In this document: in pieces, positions 8,741-15,648 of the stretch
How positions within the stretch are numbered: the first letter of the stretch is position 1
How the letters are laid out: every line of letters starts with the position of its first letter
Notes under the pieces: generated by a model
What the model was told of the DNA's origin: nothing
The model's database searches: none
Seen by the model: only the letters and a program-made list of their open reading frames with translations
From: an uncultured Parafilimonas sp.
GTDB lineage: Bacteria; Bacteroidota; Bacteroidia; Chitinophagales; Chitinophagaceae
Reading direction: 5' to 3'
NCBI GenBank assembly: GCA_937892395.1
Contig: CALAGJ010000062.1
Location: forward strand, 1 to 47,286
Length of the DNA stretch: 47,286 bases
Position numbers and translations under genes: made by a program

Positions 8741-9247
8741 ATGTTATCAAAGTCAATTTCGGATGCACTCAATAAGCAGGTTCAAATGGAATCTGAAAGT
8801 AGTCAGGCATATCTTGCCATGGCCAGTTGGGCAGAAATTCAGCCCGGTCTCGAAGGTGTTTGCTCATTTTTCTACACACAAAGTGAAGAAGAAAGAATGC
8901 ACATGCTCAAGCTCATGAAGTTTATAAATGAAAGAGGCGGTTTTGCTATGGTGCCTTCTCTAGAACAACCCATGCTTACTTTTCCATCGCTAAAAAAATT
9001 ATTTGACGAATTTCTAAAACATGAATTGAAGGTAAGTGACAGCATCAATGAGCTGGTACACCTTTCTCTTCAGGAAAAAGATTATGCAACACACAACTTT
9101 TTGCAGTGGTATGTAAATGAACAAATGGAAGAAGAGCGTACTGCCAGAACCCTCAATGATAAACTCGAAATGATTGGAGAAGATAAAAGTGGTCTATATC
9201 TTTTCGATAGAGATATCATGAGCAATAGAGGAAGTGAAAAAGAATAG
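8741..9247 (+). CDS. ftnA: Non-haem ferritin (FtnA-like)
   Basis: Ferritin forms a 24-subunit cytosolic shell that oxidises Fe(II) and stores it as mineral. The 168-residue protein is a four-helix bundle of normal size. Helix A has MESESSQAYLAMASWAE and helix B has SEEERMHMLKLMKFINERGG, together giving the Glu/Glu-x-x-His ferroxidase ligands. The segment NEQMEEERTARTLNDKLEMI supplies the later helix glutamates. The gene is divergent from the SRPBCC gene and has no close partner downstream. The 176-base upstream region is AT-rich; it has near-matches to the -7 box but no perfect one, and no Fur-type operator I could defend. Confidence 0.92.
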   Translation: MLSKSISDALNKQVQMESESSQAYLAMASWAEIQPGLEGVCSFFYTQSEEERMHMLKLMKFINERGGFAMVPSLEQPMLTFPSLKKLFDEFLKHELKVSDSINELVHLSLQEKDYATHNFLQWYVNEQMEEERTARTLNDKLEMIGEDKSGLYLFDRDIMSNRGSEKE

Positions 9248-9327
9248 TTTATTCCACCTTCGGTGAATGAAGAAGAACTATGAGTAAACTTTTACAACAT
9301 AATTTCTTCGTGCAAAATTTTATTTAG

Positions 9328-10698
9328 ATGAATAACATGAAAGAATTTTTTTGTGCATTATTTTTATGTTGGATTTGTGCATGTAACAATGGAGCCACTG
9401 AAACAACAGCCAGTCAATCAGACCCCAATATCGTAGATGGACATCCCGATTGGATAATGCAAGGAAATATTTACGAAGTAAATGTAAGGCAATATACACC
9501 GGAAGGCACATTTAATGCTTTTCAAACTCATTTGCCACGTTTAAAAGAAATGGGTGTGCAAACTTTATGGTTTATGCCGATCAATCCAATAAGTATTATC
9601 GATCGGAAAGGAGAGTTGGGCAGCTATTATGCAGTATCTGATTACACCGCTATCAATCCAGAATTTGGCAGATTAGCAGATTGGAAGAATTTGATAAAAA
9701 AATGTCATGAATTAGGTTTCAAAGTAATTATAGACTGGGTCCCCAATCATACAGGAGGTGATCATCGATGGCTCAAATCACACCCAGATTTTTATGTGAG
9801 AGACGCCAAAACAGGACTAGCCATATCCCAATTTGACTGGACAGATACTCGCAAATTGAATTATAAAAATACGGAACTGCAAGATAGTATGATAGCCTGC
9901 TTACAATATTGGATTAAAGAAACTGATATTGATGGATATAGATGTGATGTAGCAGGCGAAGTGCCCGATGAGTTTTGGAAAAAATGCATTCCTGAACTGA
10001 AGAAGATGAAAAATATTTTCATGCTTGCAGAAGGGGATAAGCCTTCTCTTTCCACAGATGGTTTTGATGCTACTTATGCATGGCCGGAATTTGCCATGAT
10101 GAAAAAAATTGCAAATGGTGAAAGACCTGCCTTTGCTTTAGACAGTGTGCTCACAAATACCAATAGTAGCTTTCCTTCAAATAAGCTGATCATGTATTTC
10201 ACCAGCAATCATGATGAAAATACATGGAATAAAGCAGACTACGGCACCATGCCAGGGCCTATACATGCTCCATTTGCGGTACTCACCCAAACCATTGGAA
10301 ATAGTATTCCACTCATCTATAGTGGGCAGGAAGAACCTTTTTTAGATAGTCTTAGTTTCTTTTATAAAGACACCATTCAATTTAATACTTACAGCCGAGC
10401 TCCTTTCTATAAAACGCTGCTTGATTTACGCAATAGAAATGATGCGTTATCTGGAAATGCAACTTTTGTAAAATTGAAAACAAATAAAGATGATATAGTA
10501 TATTCTTATCAAAGAAAAGGAGCAAGCGATAAAATATTGGTTGTACTCAACCTGAGTAGTCAGCCCGCCAGTTTTTCAATTCCTGAAAATGATTTTGAGG
10601 GAAAGGCAAAAAATGTTTTTACAGGCGAAACAATAGATTTTACTACAAATCATCCATATAGTTTACCCGCATGGGGTTATGAAGTTTGGGAGCAATAG
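9328..10698 (+). CDS. Alpha-amylase-family glycoside hydrolase (GH13), lipoprotein
   Basis: A 456-residue GH13 enzyme that should hydrolyse alpha-glucosidic bonds outside the cytoplasmic membrane. The N-terminus has a short hydrophobic stretch ending in a lipobox-like ICAC, so Cys19 is a probable lipid anchor. The TIM barrel carries the conserved GH13 regions: DWVPNHTGGDHRW (region I), DGYRCDVAGE with nucleophile Asp207 (II), FMLAEGD with acid/base Glu235 (III) and FTSNHDENTW with Asp296 (IV). A C-terminal beta domain follows (about 380-456). All three catalytic acids are present, so it should be active. Substrate (starch, maltodextrin or trehalose-like) cannot be fixed. No sus genes are adjacent. 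An alternative ATG lies three codons in. Confidence 0.88.
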   Translation: MNNMKEFFCALFLCWICACNNGATETTASQSDPNIVDGHPDWIMQGNIYEVNVRQYTPEGTFNAFQTHLPRLKEMGVQTLWFMPINPISIIDRKGELGSYYAVSDYTAINPEFGRLADWKNLIKKCHELGFKVIIDWVPNHTGGDHRWLKSHPDFYVRDAKTGLAISQFDWTDTRKLNYKNTELQDSMIACLQYWIKETDIDGYRCDVAGEVPDEFWKKCIPELKKMKNIFMLAEGDKPSLSTDGFDATYAWPEFAMMKKIANGERPAFALDSVLTNTNSSFPSNKLIMYFTSNHDENTWNKADYGTMPGPIHAPFAVLTQTIGNSIPLIYSGQEEPFLDSLSFFYKDTIQFNTYSRAPFYKTLLDLRNRNDALSGNATFVKLKTNKDDIVYSYQRKGASDKILVVLNLSSQPASFSIPENDFEGKAKNVFTGETIDFTTNHPYSLPAWGYEVWEQ

Positions 10699-10822
10699 AG
10701 ATTGCTGGTTTCAAATAATTTGAAGCATTGTGCATGAATGCGCTTTTACATTTATTTAACCATGAATTCCATTGCCCCTCATCAGGCGCTTAATTATTAG
10801 AAAATACGCTATTGAAAATCCT

Positions 10823-10830
10823 TAGCTTTG
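10823..10830 (+). promoter_or_regulatory. -7 element of ndk
   Basis: TAGCTTTG matches TAnnTTTG exactly and ends 19 bases before the ndk ATG, predicting a leader of about 15 bases. No clear -33 TTTG is present. Confidence 0.6.
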
Positions 10831-10849
10831 CGGCGCAAAAAAATATATC

Positions 10850-11266
10850 ATGAGCAATCGTACATTCACAATGATTAAGCCGGATGCCACAGCCAAAGGT
10901 TATACCGGAGCAATATTGGACCGCATTATAAAAGGGGGATTCTCCATAGTTGCTATGAAGTGGACCCGTCTTTCTAAGGAGCAGGCTGGTGCTTTTTACG
11001 AAGTACATAAGGAGCGTCCTTTTTATGAAGAATTGGTAGCTTTTATGAGTAGTGGTACAATCGTGGCTGCCATACTTGAAAAAGAAAATGCAGTTGTAGA
11101 TTTTCGCACACTTATAGGTGCCACAGATCCATCCAAAGCAGATGCCGGAACCATCAGAAAAGATTTTGCTGCAAGTGTAGGAGAAAATGCAGTTCATGGC
11201 AGCGATAGTGATGAAAATGCAGCTATAGAAGGTTCCTTCTTTTTTTCAAAACTGGAGCAGTTTTAA
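10850..11266 (+). CDS. ndk: Nucleoside diphosphate kinase
   Basis: Ndk balances nucleotide pools by moving the gamma phosphate of ATP to other NDPs through a phosphohistidine. The 138-residue protein has the family length. It starts TFTMIKPDA, the nucleotide-binding start of all NDKs, and the active-site motif NAVHGSDS places the phospho-accepting His116. The GAILDRIIKGGF segment is also typical. It is cytosolic and flanked by its own promoter and a terminator, so it is likely a single-gene unit, convergent with the LolD-like gene. Confidence 0.97.
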   Translation: MSNRTFTMIKPDATAKGYTGAILDRIIKGGFSIVAMKWTRLSKEQAGAFYEVHKERPFYEELVAFMSSGTIVAAILEKENAVVDFRTLIGATDPSKADAGTIRKDFAASVGENAVHGSDSDENAAIEGSFFFSKLEQF

Positions 11267-11286
11267 ATGATGCAATCATCTTTTTT

Positions 11287-11316
11287 AAATGCAGTCTAAA
11301 AGGCTGCATTTTTTTA
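11287..11316. terminator. Terminator between ndk and the convergent ABC gene
   Basis: The stem AAATGCAG/CTGCATTT (11287-11294 and 11304-11311) has T runs on both sides, so it could serve both genes. The plus-strand T run overlaps the stop codon of the minus-strand ABC gene. Confidence 0.75.
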
Positions 11317-11970
11317 TGCCTCTACCATAAGACCATCCCTCATGTGGAGCGTTCTATTACTCAATGCAGCAAGCTCTTCATTGTGTGTAACGATAAGAAA
11401 AGTCTGACCGTAATTTTTTTGTAAACTAAGAAATATGCTATGCAAATCACGGGCATTGGTACTATCCAAATTCCCTGTTGGTTCATCCGCAAATACAATA
11501 TCGGGTTTATTGATCAAAGCTCTGGCAATGGCCACCCTTTGCTGTTCGCCTCCACTCATTGCTCCGGGTTTATGCTCTGCACGCTGAGCAAGGCCCAATT
11601 CATTTAGTAATTCCAATGCATTTTTTTTTGCTATAGATTTTGATGCACCAGCCAGCCAAGCAGGAATGCACACATTTTCAAGTGCAGTAAATTCTGGTAA
11701 TAGATGATGAAATTGAAATACAAAACCGATATGCTTATTTCTAAATGACGCCAATGCTTTTGAGGAAAGATTGAATAAAGGAGTATTGTGTATGATGATG
11801 GAACCACTATCTGCTTGATCAAGCGTGCCGAGTATGTGTAGCAAAGTGCTTTTGCCGGCTCCTGAAGACCCAACTATACTTACCATTTCGCCATCCAATA
11901 TGTTTAGGTCAACTCCTTTGAGCACTTCAACAGAACCATATTTTTTTTGAATTCCTTTTGCTGTAAGCAT
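11314..11970 (-). CDS. lolD: ABC transporter ATP-binding protein, LolD/MacB-like
   Basis: A 218-residue ATPase subunit with every ABC motif: Walker A GSSGAGKSTLLH, Q-loop FQFHHLLPEFTALENV, signature MSGGEQQRVAIARAL, Walker B DIVFADEP and the H-loop LIVTHN. Length, the FQFHHLLPEFTA Q-loop and GTLDQADSGSI place it with the LolD/MacB group, which powers lipoprotein release from the inner membrane or efflux by type VII ABC systems. No permease partner (LolC/E-like) is adjacent here, so it must work with a subunit encoded elsewhere and the symbol rests on family resemblance. It has its own -7 box just upstream. Confidence 0.82.
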   Translation of the reverse strand: MLTAKGIQKKYGSVEVLKGVDLNILDGEMVSIVGSSGAGKSTLLHILGTLDQADSGSIIIHNTPLFNLSSKALASFRNKHIGFVFQFHHLLPEFTALENVCIPAWLAGASKSIAKKNALELLNELGLAQRAEHKPGAMSGGEQQRVAIARALINKPDIVFADEPTGNLDSTNARDLHSIFLSLQKNYGQTFLIVTHNEELAALSNRTLHMRDGLMVEA

Positions 11971-11987
11971 AATGTTATAAACTTTGG

Positions 11988-11995
11988 CAAACTTA
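11988..11995 (-). promoter_or_regulatory. -7 element of the LolD-like gene
   Basis: TAAGTTTG on the minus strand matches TAnnTTTG and ends 17 bases before the ATG. Confidence 0.55.
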
Positions 11996-12233
11996 TTTGT
12001 TTGGAGTAGAACTTCTAACAGAATATTCGATTTTCCTTTGTGAAAAAAATTAATATAGATTTTGCAATAGTATTTTTCATGAAATGTTGAACGACAATAA
12101 AGACAAGTGATTGAACTTAATATTTGGCTGATTAAATATTGTGCTTTTTGAATTGTTGTTAGGAGTTTAACTTACTTAAACCTCAGCTTTCCAGTAAAAT
12201 TCAATTACAAAAATTGCAGTTAGCAAAACTCCA

Positions 12234-12264
12234 TTTGTTTAATCCAACTCAACACTTACTTTTG
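12234..12264 (+). promoter_or_regulatory. Full Bacteroidota promoter (TTTG, 19 bases, TACTTTTG)
   Basis: TTTG at 12234-12237 and TACTTTTG at 12257-12264 are exactly 19 bases apart, the classical -33/-7 layout of this phylum. The predicted start leaves a leader of roughly 12 bases before the DUF2795 gene. It is the best complete promoter in the window. Confidence 0.8.
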
Positions 12265-12281
12265 CGCAAAATTTTAAAACA

Positions 12282-12503
12282 ATGTTTTGGAGTTTAGAAT
12301 TAGCAAGCTACTTAGAAGATGCACCATGGCCGGCATCAAAAGATGAATTAATTGACTATGCCATTAGGAGTGGAGCACCAATTGAAGTGGTTGAAAATCT
12401 ACAGGAATTAGATGACGAAGGAGAAATGTATGAAAGCATTGAAGATATATGGCCAGACTATCCAAGTCAAGAAGATTTTCTCTTTAATGAAGATGAATAC
12501 TAA
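12282..12503 (+). CDS. DUF2795 domain small protein
   Basis: A 73-residue acidic cytosolic protein. The sequence LASYLEDAPWPASKDELIDYA followed by a short helix and the run ENLQELDDEGEMYESIEDIWPDYP matches the DUF2795 pattern I know from many Bacteroidota (named from recognition; quoted here in parts). The domain has two or three helices and no known enzyme activity. A textbook promoter lies directly upstream and a terminator directly downstream, so this very small gene is an independent and probably well-expressed unit. Function is unknown. Confidence 0.8.
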   Translation: MFWSLELASYLEDAPWPASKDELIDYAIRSGAPIEVVENLQELDDEGEMYESIEDIWPDYPSQEDFLFNEDEY

Positions 12504-12527
12504 TAAATAAAATAAAAAATTGATTGG

Positions 12528-12550
12528 TCCCACTTCATGTGGGATTTTTT
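12528..12550 (+). terminator. Terminator of the DUF2795 gene
   Basis: The stem TCCCAC/GTGGGA (12528-12533 and 12539-12544) is followed by six T residues. Confidence 0.85.
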
Positions 12551-12562
12551 ATGTGTATCCAC

Positions 12563-12590
12563 AAAAAAAGCCGCCTGATTTCAAGCGGCT
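12563..12590 (-). terminator. Terminator of the DUF3052-like gene
   Basis: On the minus strand the stem AGCCGC/GCGGCT (12585-12590 and 12569-12574) is followed by seven T residues, 19 bases after the stop of the gene to the right. Confidence 0.85.
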
Positions 12591-12609
12591 ACATATTTCA
12601 ATAATCTAT

Positions 12610-13074
12610 TTATTCTTCTTCCTCAAGTGCTAAAGCTGCCGCAGCAATTTCCATAGCTTTCTGACGAGCTTCTTCGCGGTTTTCCTCTGTACTTTTTCTA
12701 AACATAAAAGCATTCCATACATGGTCAATAGCATATTCTGAAAAAACCTCCATATCATTTTCATGCAATGCACTCCAACTGTTTTGTCGGCTTAAATCGC
12801 TGGTGATTTTACTTGTATTTTTTGGATGTGCTATCCAAATTTTGCTTCTATCATGAACCGCAGGAAATACCTCTTTTAAAATTGCATTGAGTTGTTGTTG
12901 ATTAACAGCAAACAATAAAGCAAAGTCTATTTTTTTTGTACGCAACAGTGGTGTTACACTTTTAGAATAAGACAATTTTGCAAAGCATTTTTCAATAGTA
13001 GAAGGAAGTCCTTGAATCAACAGATTTTTTTCATCTTTTAATTCTAACTTTTCCAAAAGATTTCCAATTATCAT
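12610..13074 (-). CDS. DUF3052-like protein of unknown function
   Basis: A 154-residue cytosolic protein. The central part has an alpha/beta look: IDFALLFAVNQQQLNAILKE, then SKIWIAHPKNTS, then a C-terminal HVWNAFMFRK. The order strand, helix, IW-x-x-HPK, tryptophan near the end resembles the DUF3052 family. The last 20 residues are an Ala/Glu-rich tail ending in four glutamates. I start at the ATG at 13074; a TTG 20 codons upstream adds residues that would overlap the promoter. It is preceded by a perfect -7 box and followed by a terminator. No function can be given. Confidence 0.65.
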   Translation of the reverse strand: MIIGNLLEKLELKDEKNLLIQGLPSTIEKCFAKLSYSKSVTPLLRTKKIDFALLFAVNQQQLNAILKEVFPAVHDRSKIWIAHPKNTSKITSDLSRQNSWSALHENDMEVFSEYAIDHVWNAFMFRKSTEENREEARQKAMEIAAAALALEEEE

Positions 13075-13110
13075 TTGCGGAGTAAAATTTATTTTAATGT
13101 GATGGCATTG

Positions 13111-13118
13111 CAAAAGTA
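13111..13118 (-). promoter_or_regulatory. -7 element of the DUF3052-like gene
   Basis: TACTTTTG on the minus strand, 36 bases before the chosen ATG. This supports the shorter start, because the longer reading frame would begin upstream of the transcript. Confidence 0.6.
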
Positions 13119-13175
13119 AGTAATATTCTTGCAAATAACCAAATAAAATTCAATGCCAGCCTATATTACAGGGCT

Positions 13176-13997
13176 TTATTGCCTTTGAATTGGTTTATAA
13201 TATTTTAATGCCTGCGGCATTAGTTTTTGAATTTCAGCTATTCTAGATGCATCGGATGGGTGAGTACTTAAAAATTCCGGAGGCTTTTGACCACCACTTA
13301 AATTGCCCATTCTTTGCCAGAAAGGAACAGCTTCTTGTGGATTATATCCTGCCATTGCTGCTAAGAATAAGCCATAATGATCTGCTTCAAATTCATCTCT
13401 TCTACTAAATGGAAGCATGATACCAATTTGTGAACCAACACCATAAGCATTCATAAAAAGATTTTGTGTTTCGGCGGGTTTATTTGATATGGCAACTGCT
13501 AATGCCACACCACCTAATTGTTGTACTAAGCCTTGACTCATTCTTTCACGACCATGATCACCTAAGGCATGCATAATTTCATGACCCATTACTACTGCAA
13601 GTGCAGCTTCATTTTGTGCCACAGGCAATAAGCCAGTATATACCACTACTTTGCCACCAGGCATACACCAGGCATTTATTTCTTTACTATCTACTAAGTT
13701 AAATTCCCATTTATAATCTGGCAACTGACTCGAAGCACCCATTTCTGCATATAATGAAGGGACGGCTTTTGCAATTCTGCTGCCAACACGTTGTACCATT
13801 TCAGCATCTTTACTTGCTGAACTGCTTACTATTCTACTTTCAGAAAGAAACTGACGATACTGCTGCTGAGCCATATTCTCTATATCGGCTTTTGGAACCA
13901 AAGCCAATTGAGACCTACCTGTTAACGGGTTAGTCTGACATCCAGATAGCACTGCCGTAGCAATTGATATGGTTAAAAGAAACTTACGCATAATCAT
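13176..13997 (-). CDS. M48-family zinc metallopeptidase, lipoprotein
   Basis: A 273-residue peptidase of the periplasmic M48C (BepA/LoiP-like) type. The N-terminus is a lipoprotein signal with the lipobox VLSGC (Cys20), so it should be anchored to a membrane and face the periplasm. The zinc motif HEIMH (His139, Glu140, His143) sits in VVMGHEIMHALGDHGRERMS, and the third ligand Glu204 is in DEFEADHYGL. The motif NAWCMPGGKVVVYTGLL is also diagnostic. These enzymes degrade misfolded outer-membrane or periplasmic proteins. It is followed by no partner gene; plsY lies 60 bases upstream on the same strand and could be co-transcribed. All catalytic residues are intact. Confidence 0.92.
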   Translation of the reverse strand: MIMRKFLLTISIATAVLSGCQTNPLTGRSQLALVPKADIENMAQQQYRQFLSESRIVSSSASKDAEMVQRVGSRIAKAVPSLYAEMGASSQLPDYKWEFNLVDSKEINAWCMPGGKVVVYTGLLPVAQNEAALAVVMGHEIMHALGDHGRERMSQGLVQQLGGVALAVAISNKPAETQNLFMNAYGVGSQIGIMLPFSRRDEFEADHYGLFLAAMAGYNPQEAVPFWQRMGNLSGGQKPPEFLSTHPSDASRIAEIQKLMPQALKYYKPIQRQ

Positions 13998-14057
13998 AAT
14001 TTTTTTATTTTGAAAACAAGTTTTATACCAGCTGAAATGTAATACTTGAAAATCCTG

Positions 14058-14708
14058 TTAATCCTTTCTGCGAAATCTTTTTCTGTTCCTGTTTTTTAGC
14101 ATCGAAACTTTACTTTCGGTACCATTCAATATTCTATTGATATTTTTTTGATGTGTAAGTATAACTAATAATGCAACCGCCACAGAAAAAATTCTGTACA
14201 GTGTAACTTCATCATTAAAAATAAAAAGTATAAATACAGCAAATGCAACTCCTGATAAAATGGAGCTTAAGGATACGAATCGTGTAAGGTAAAGTACCAA
14301 TAAAAATACACCAACACAGCACACAGCTACTAAGGGTTGAATAGCCAGAATCATTCCGAATAAAGTGGCCACACCTTTGCCACCTCTAAAGCCAGCCCAT
14401 ATTGGAAATATATGGCCAATAACCGCAGATAGTCCAAGCCCTATCATGAAATTTGTACGGGTCCATTCGTCATCAAAATACTGTGGTAGCAATACAAAAA
14501 GTGATGTGCCAATAAGCCCTTTAAGCACATCTACAATCATTACTGCTGTGCCCCACTTAGGACCCAGAACCCTATATGTATTGGTAGCACCAGCATTGCC
14601 GCTACCATAGTCGCGTATATCTATATCAAAAAAATATCTACTTACCCATACGGCTGTAGGAATAGAGCCTATGAGGTAAGAAACGATTACAAGTAAAATT
14701 TCCTGCAT
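14058..14708 (-). CDS. plsY: Acyl-phosphate:glycerol-3-phosphate acyltransferase
   Basis: PlsY is a polytopic inner-membrane enzyme that transfers an acyl group from acyl-phosphate to glycerol-3-phosphate, the first step in phospholipid synthesis. The 216-residue protein has five or so hydrophobic spans. The three family motifs are visible: SYLIGSIPTAVWVSR near the N-terminus, YGSGNAGATNTYRVLG (about residues 34-49), and HIFPIWAGFRGGKGVAT in the middle. The C-terminus is a basic tail (KNRNRKRFRRKD). It has its own -7 box. The adjacent fabI is 13 kb away, so there is no lipid-synthesis cluster. Confidence 0.95.
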   Translation of the reverse strand: MQEILLVIVSYLIGSIPTAVWVSRYFFDIDIRDYGSGNAGATNTYRVLGPKWGTAVMIVDVLKGLIGTSLFVLLPQYFDDEWTRTNFMIGLGLSAVIGHIFPIWAGFRGGKGVATLFGMILAIQPLVAVCCVGVFLLVLYLTRFVSLSSILSGVAFAVFILFIFNDEVTLYRIFSVAVALLVILTHQKNINRILNGTESKVSMLKNRNRKRFRRKD

Positions 14709-14748
14709 TATTTAGCGGATTACCACATTTTTAATTTAAGAAAGAGTG

Positions 14749-14756
14749 CAAATATA
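14749..14756 (-). promoter_or_regulatory. -7 element of plsY
   Basis: TATATTTG on the minus strand, 40 bases before the plsY ATG and inside the short gap after prmA. Confidence 0.55.
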
Positions 14757-14786
14757 AGAAATTTGAAAACTGCAATCTTTAAGCTA

Positions 14787-15599
14787 TTAATCTTTGCTCA
14801 GCAGTATGCAAATCCAATTATTTCTGGCTTCAATTTTCTGTAAGGTTAAACCCGTATTTTGTAGTGCCATTTTCATATCTTTTTCATCATCTGCAAGTAA
14901 ACCACTCAGCAACAAGAAACCTCCTTTTGCTGTGGCTGCTACAATTGCATCAAGATTGTCCAATATGATATGTTTATTGATATTTGCCAATACAATATCA
15001 AAGACTCCATTTTGAGGTGGTGCTTCTCCTTGCTTTAAATCAATATGGCTACAATTATTGATACTCATATTTTCAAGGGCATTTTCTATACTCCAGCTAT
15101 CAATATCGATTGCATGCACGGATTGAGCACCCAATTGCTCAGCCAGTATGGCCAAAATGCCTGTACCTGTTCCAAAATCAAAAACTGTTTTTCCGGAAAA
15201 ATTTATATCAAGCATAGCTTTTATCATGAGCCAAGTAGTGGCATGATGACCAGTACCAAAACTCATTTTTGGGGTAATGATTAGGTCATATTTAAAGTCA
15301 TTCTTTTTAGGATGAAAAGATGCCCTTACGGATACTTTATCTGCTACAACAATAGGTTCAAAATTGCTTTCCCAGATGCTATTCCAATTTTTTGGATAGA
15401 TAATTTCAGTTGTAAATGTTGTCGGATTTTCCCTTAAAGCCTCCTCAAATCCTGTAAGGCTAAATTCCAATTGAGGGATGTACGCATGCAATACATTTGC
15501 TTCTTCTTCAAAGGATTCAAACCCCAGATCAAGTAGCTTAGCCATCCAAGTTTCAGATGCTTCTCCTCTTGTGTGTAAAGAAATCTTTAAATAATTCAT
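14787..15599 (-). CDS. prmA: Ribosomal protein L11 methyltransferase
   Basis: PrmA uses S-adenosylmethionine to methylate ribosomal protein L11 in the cytosol. The 270-residue protein has a small N-terminal substrate-recognition domain and a C-terminal methyltransferase fold with motif I VFDFGTGTGILAILAEQLGA and the acidic ribose-binding end AIDIDSWSIENA. The substrate-proximal motif MSFGTGHHATTWLM just before is diagnostic of PrmA, and FDIVLANINKHIILD replaces the usual NPPY-type motif as in the family. The start lies just after the pnp terminator, so it needs either read-through or its own promoter, which I could not find. Confidence 0.93.
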   Translation of the reverse strand: MNYLKISLHTRGEASETWMAKLLDLGFESFEEEANVLHAYIPQLEFSLTGFEEALRENPTTFTTEIIYPKNWNSIWESNFEPIVVADKVSVRASFHPKKNDFKYDLIITPKMSFGTGHHATTWLMIKAMLDINFSGKTVFDFGTGTGILAILAEQLGAQSVHAIDIDSWSIENALENMSINNCSHIDLKQGEAPPQNGVFDIVLANINKHIILDNLDAIVAATAKGGFLLLSGLLADDEKDMKMALQNTGLTLQKIEARNNWICILLSKD

Positions 15600-15604
15600 T
15601 TGCT

Positions 15605-15632
15605 AAAAAAACCTCCCATCATCGGGAGGTTT
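15605..15632 (-). terminator. Terminator after pnp
   Basis: A perfect nine-pair stem (AAACCTCCC/GGGAGGTTT) with a six-base loop, followed on the minus strand by T residues. It fills the 49-base gap between pnp and prmA. Confidence 0.85.
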
Positions 15633-15648
15633 GTACATTTTGATTTAA

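Larger units (their letters stand above)
11971..12281. other. Divergent promoter region
   Basis: About 310 bases between two divergent genes, holding a -7 box for each. The middle (about 12000-12230) has no gene I can support; a weak inverted repeat GTTTAA/TTAAAC lies near 12166. Confidence 0.6.
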
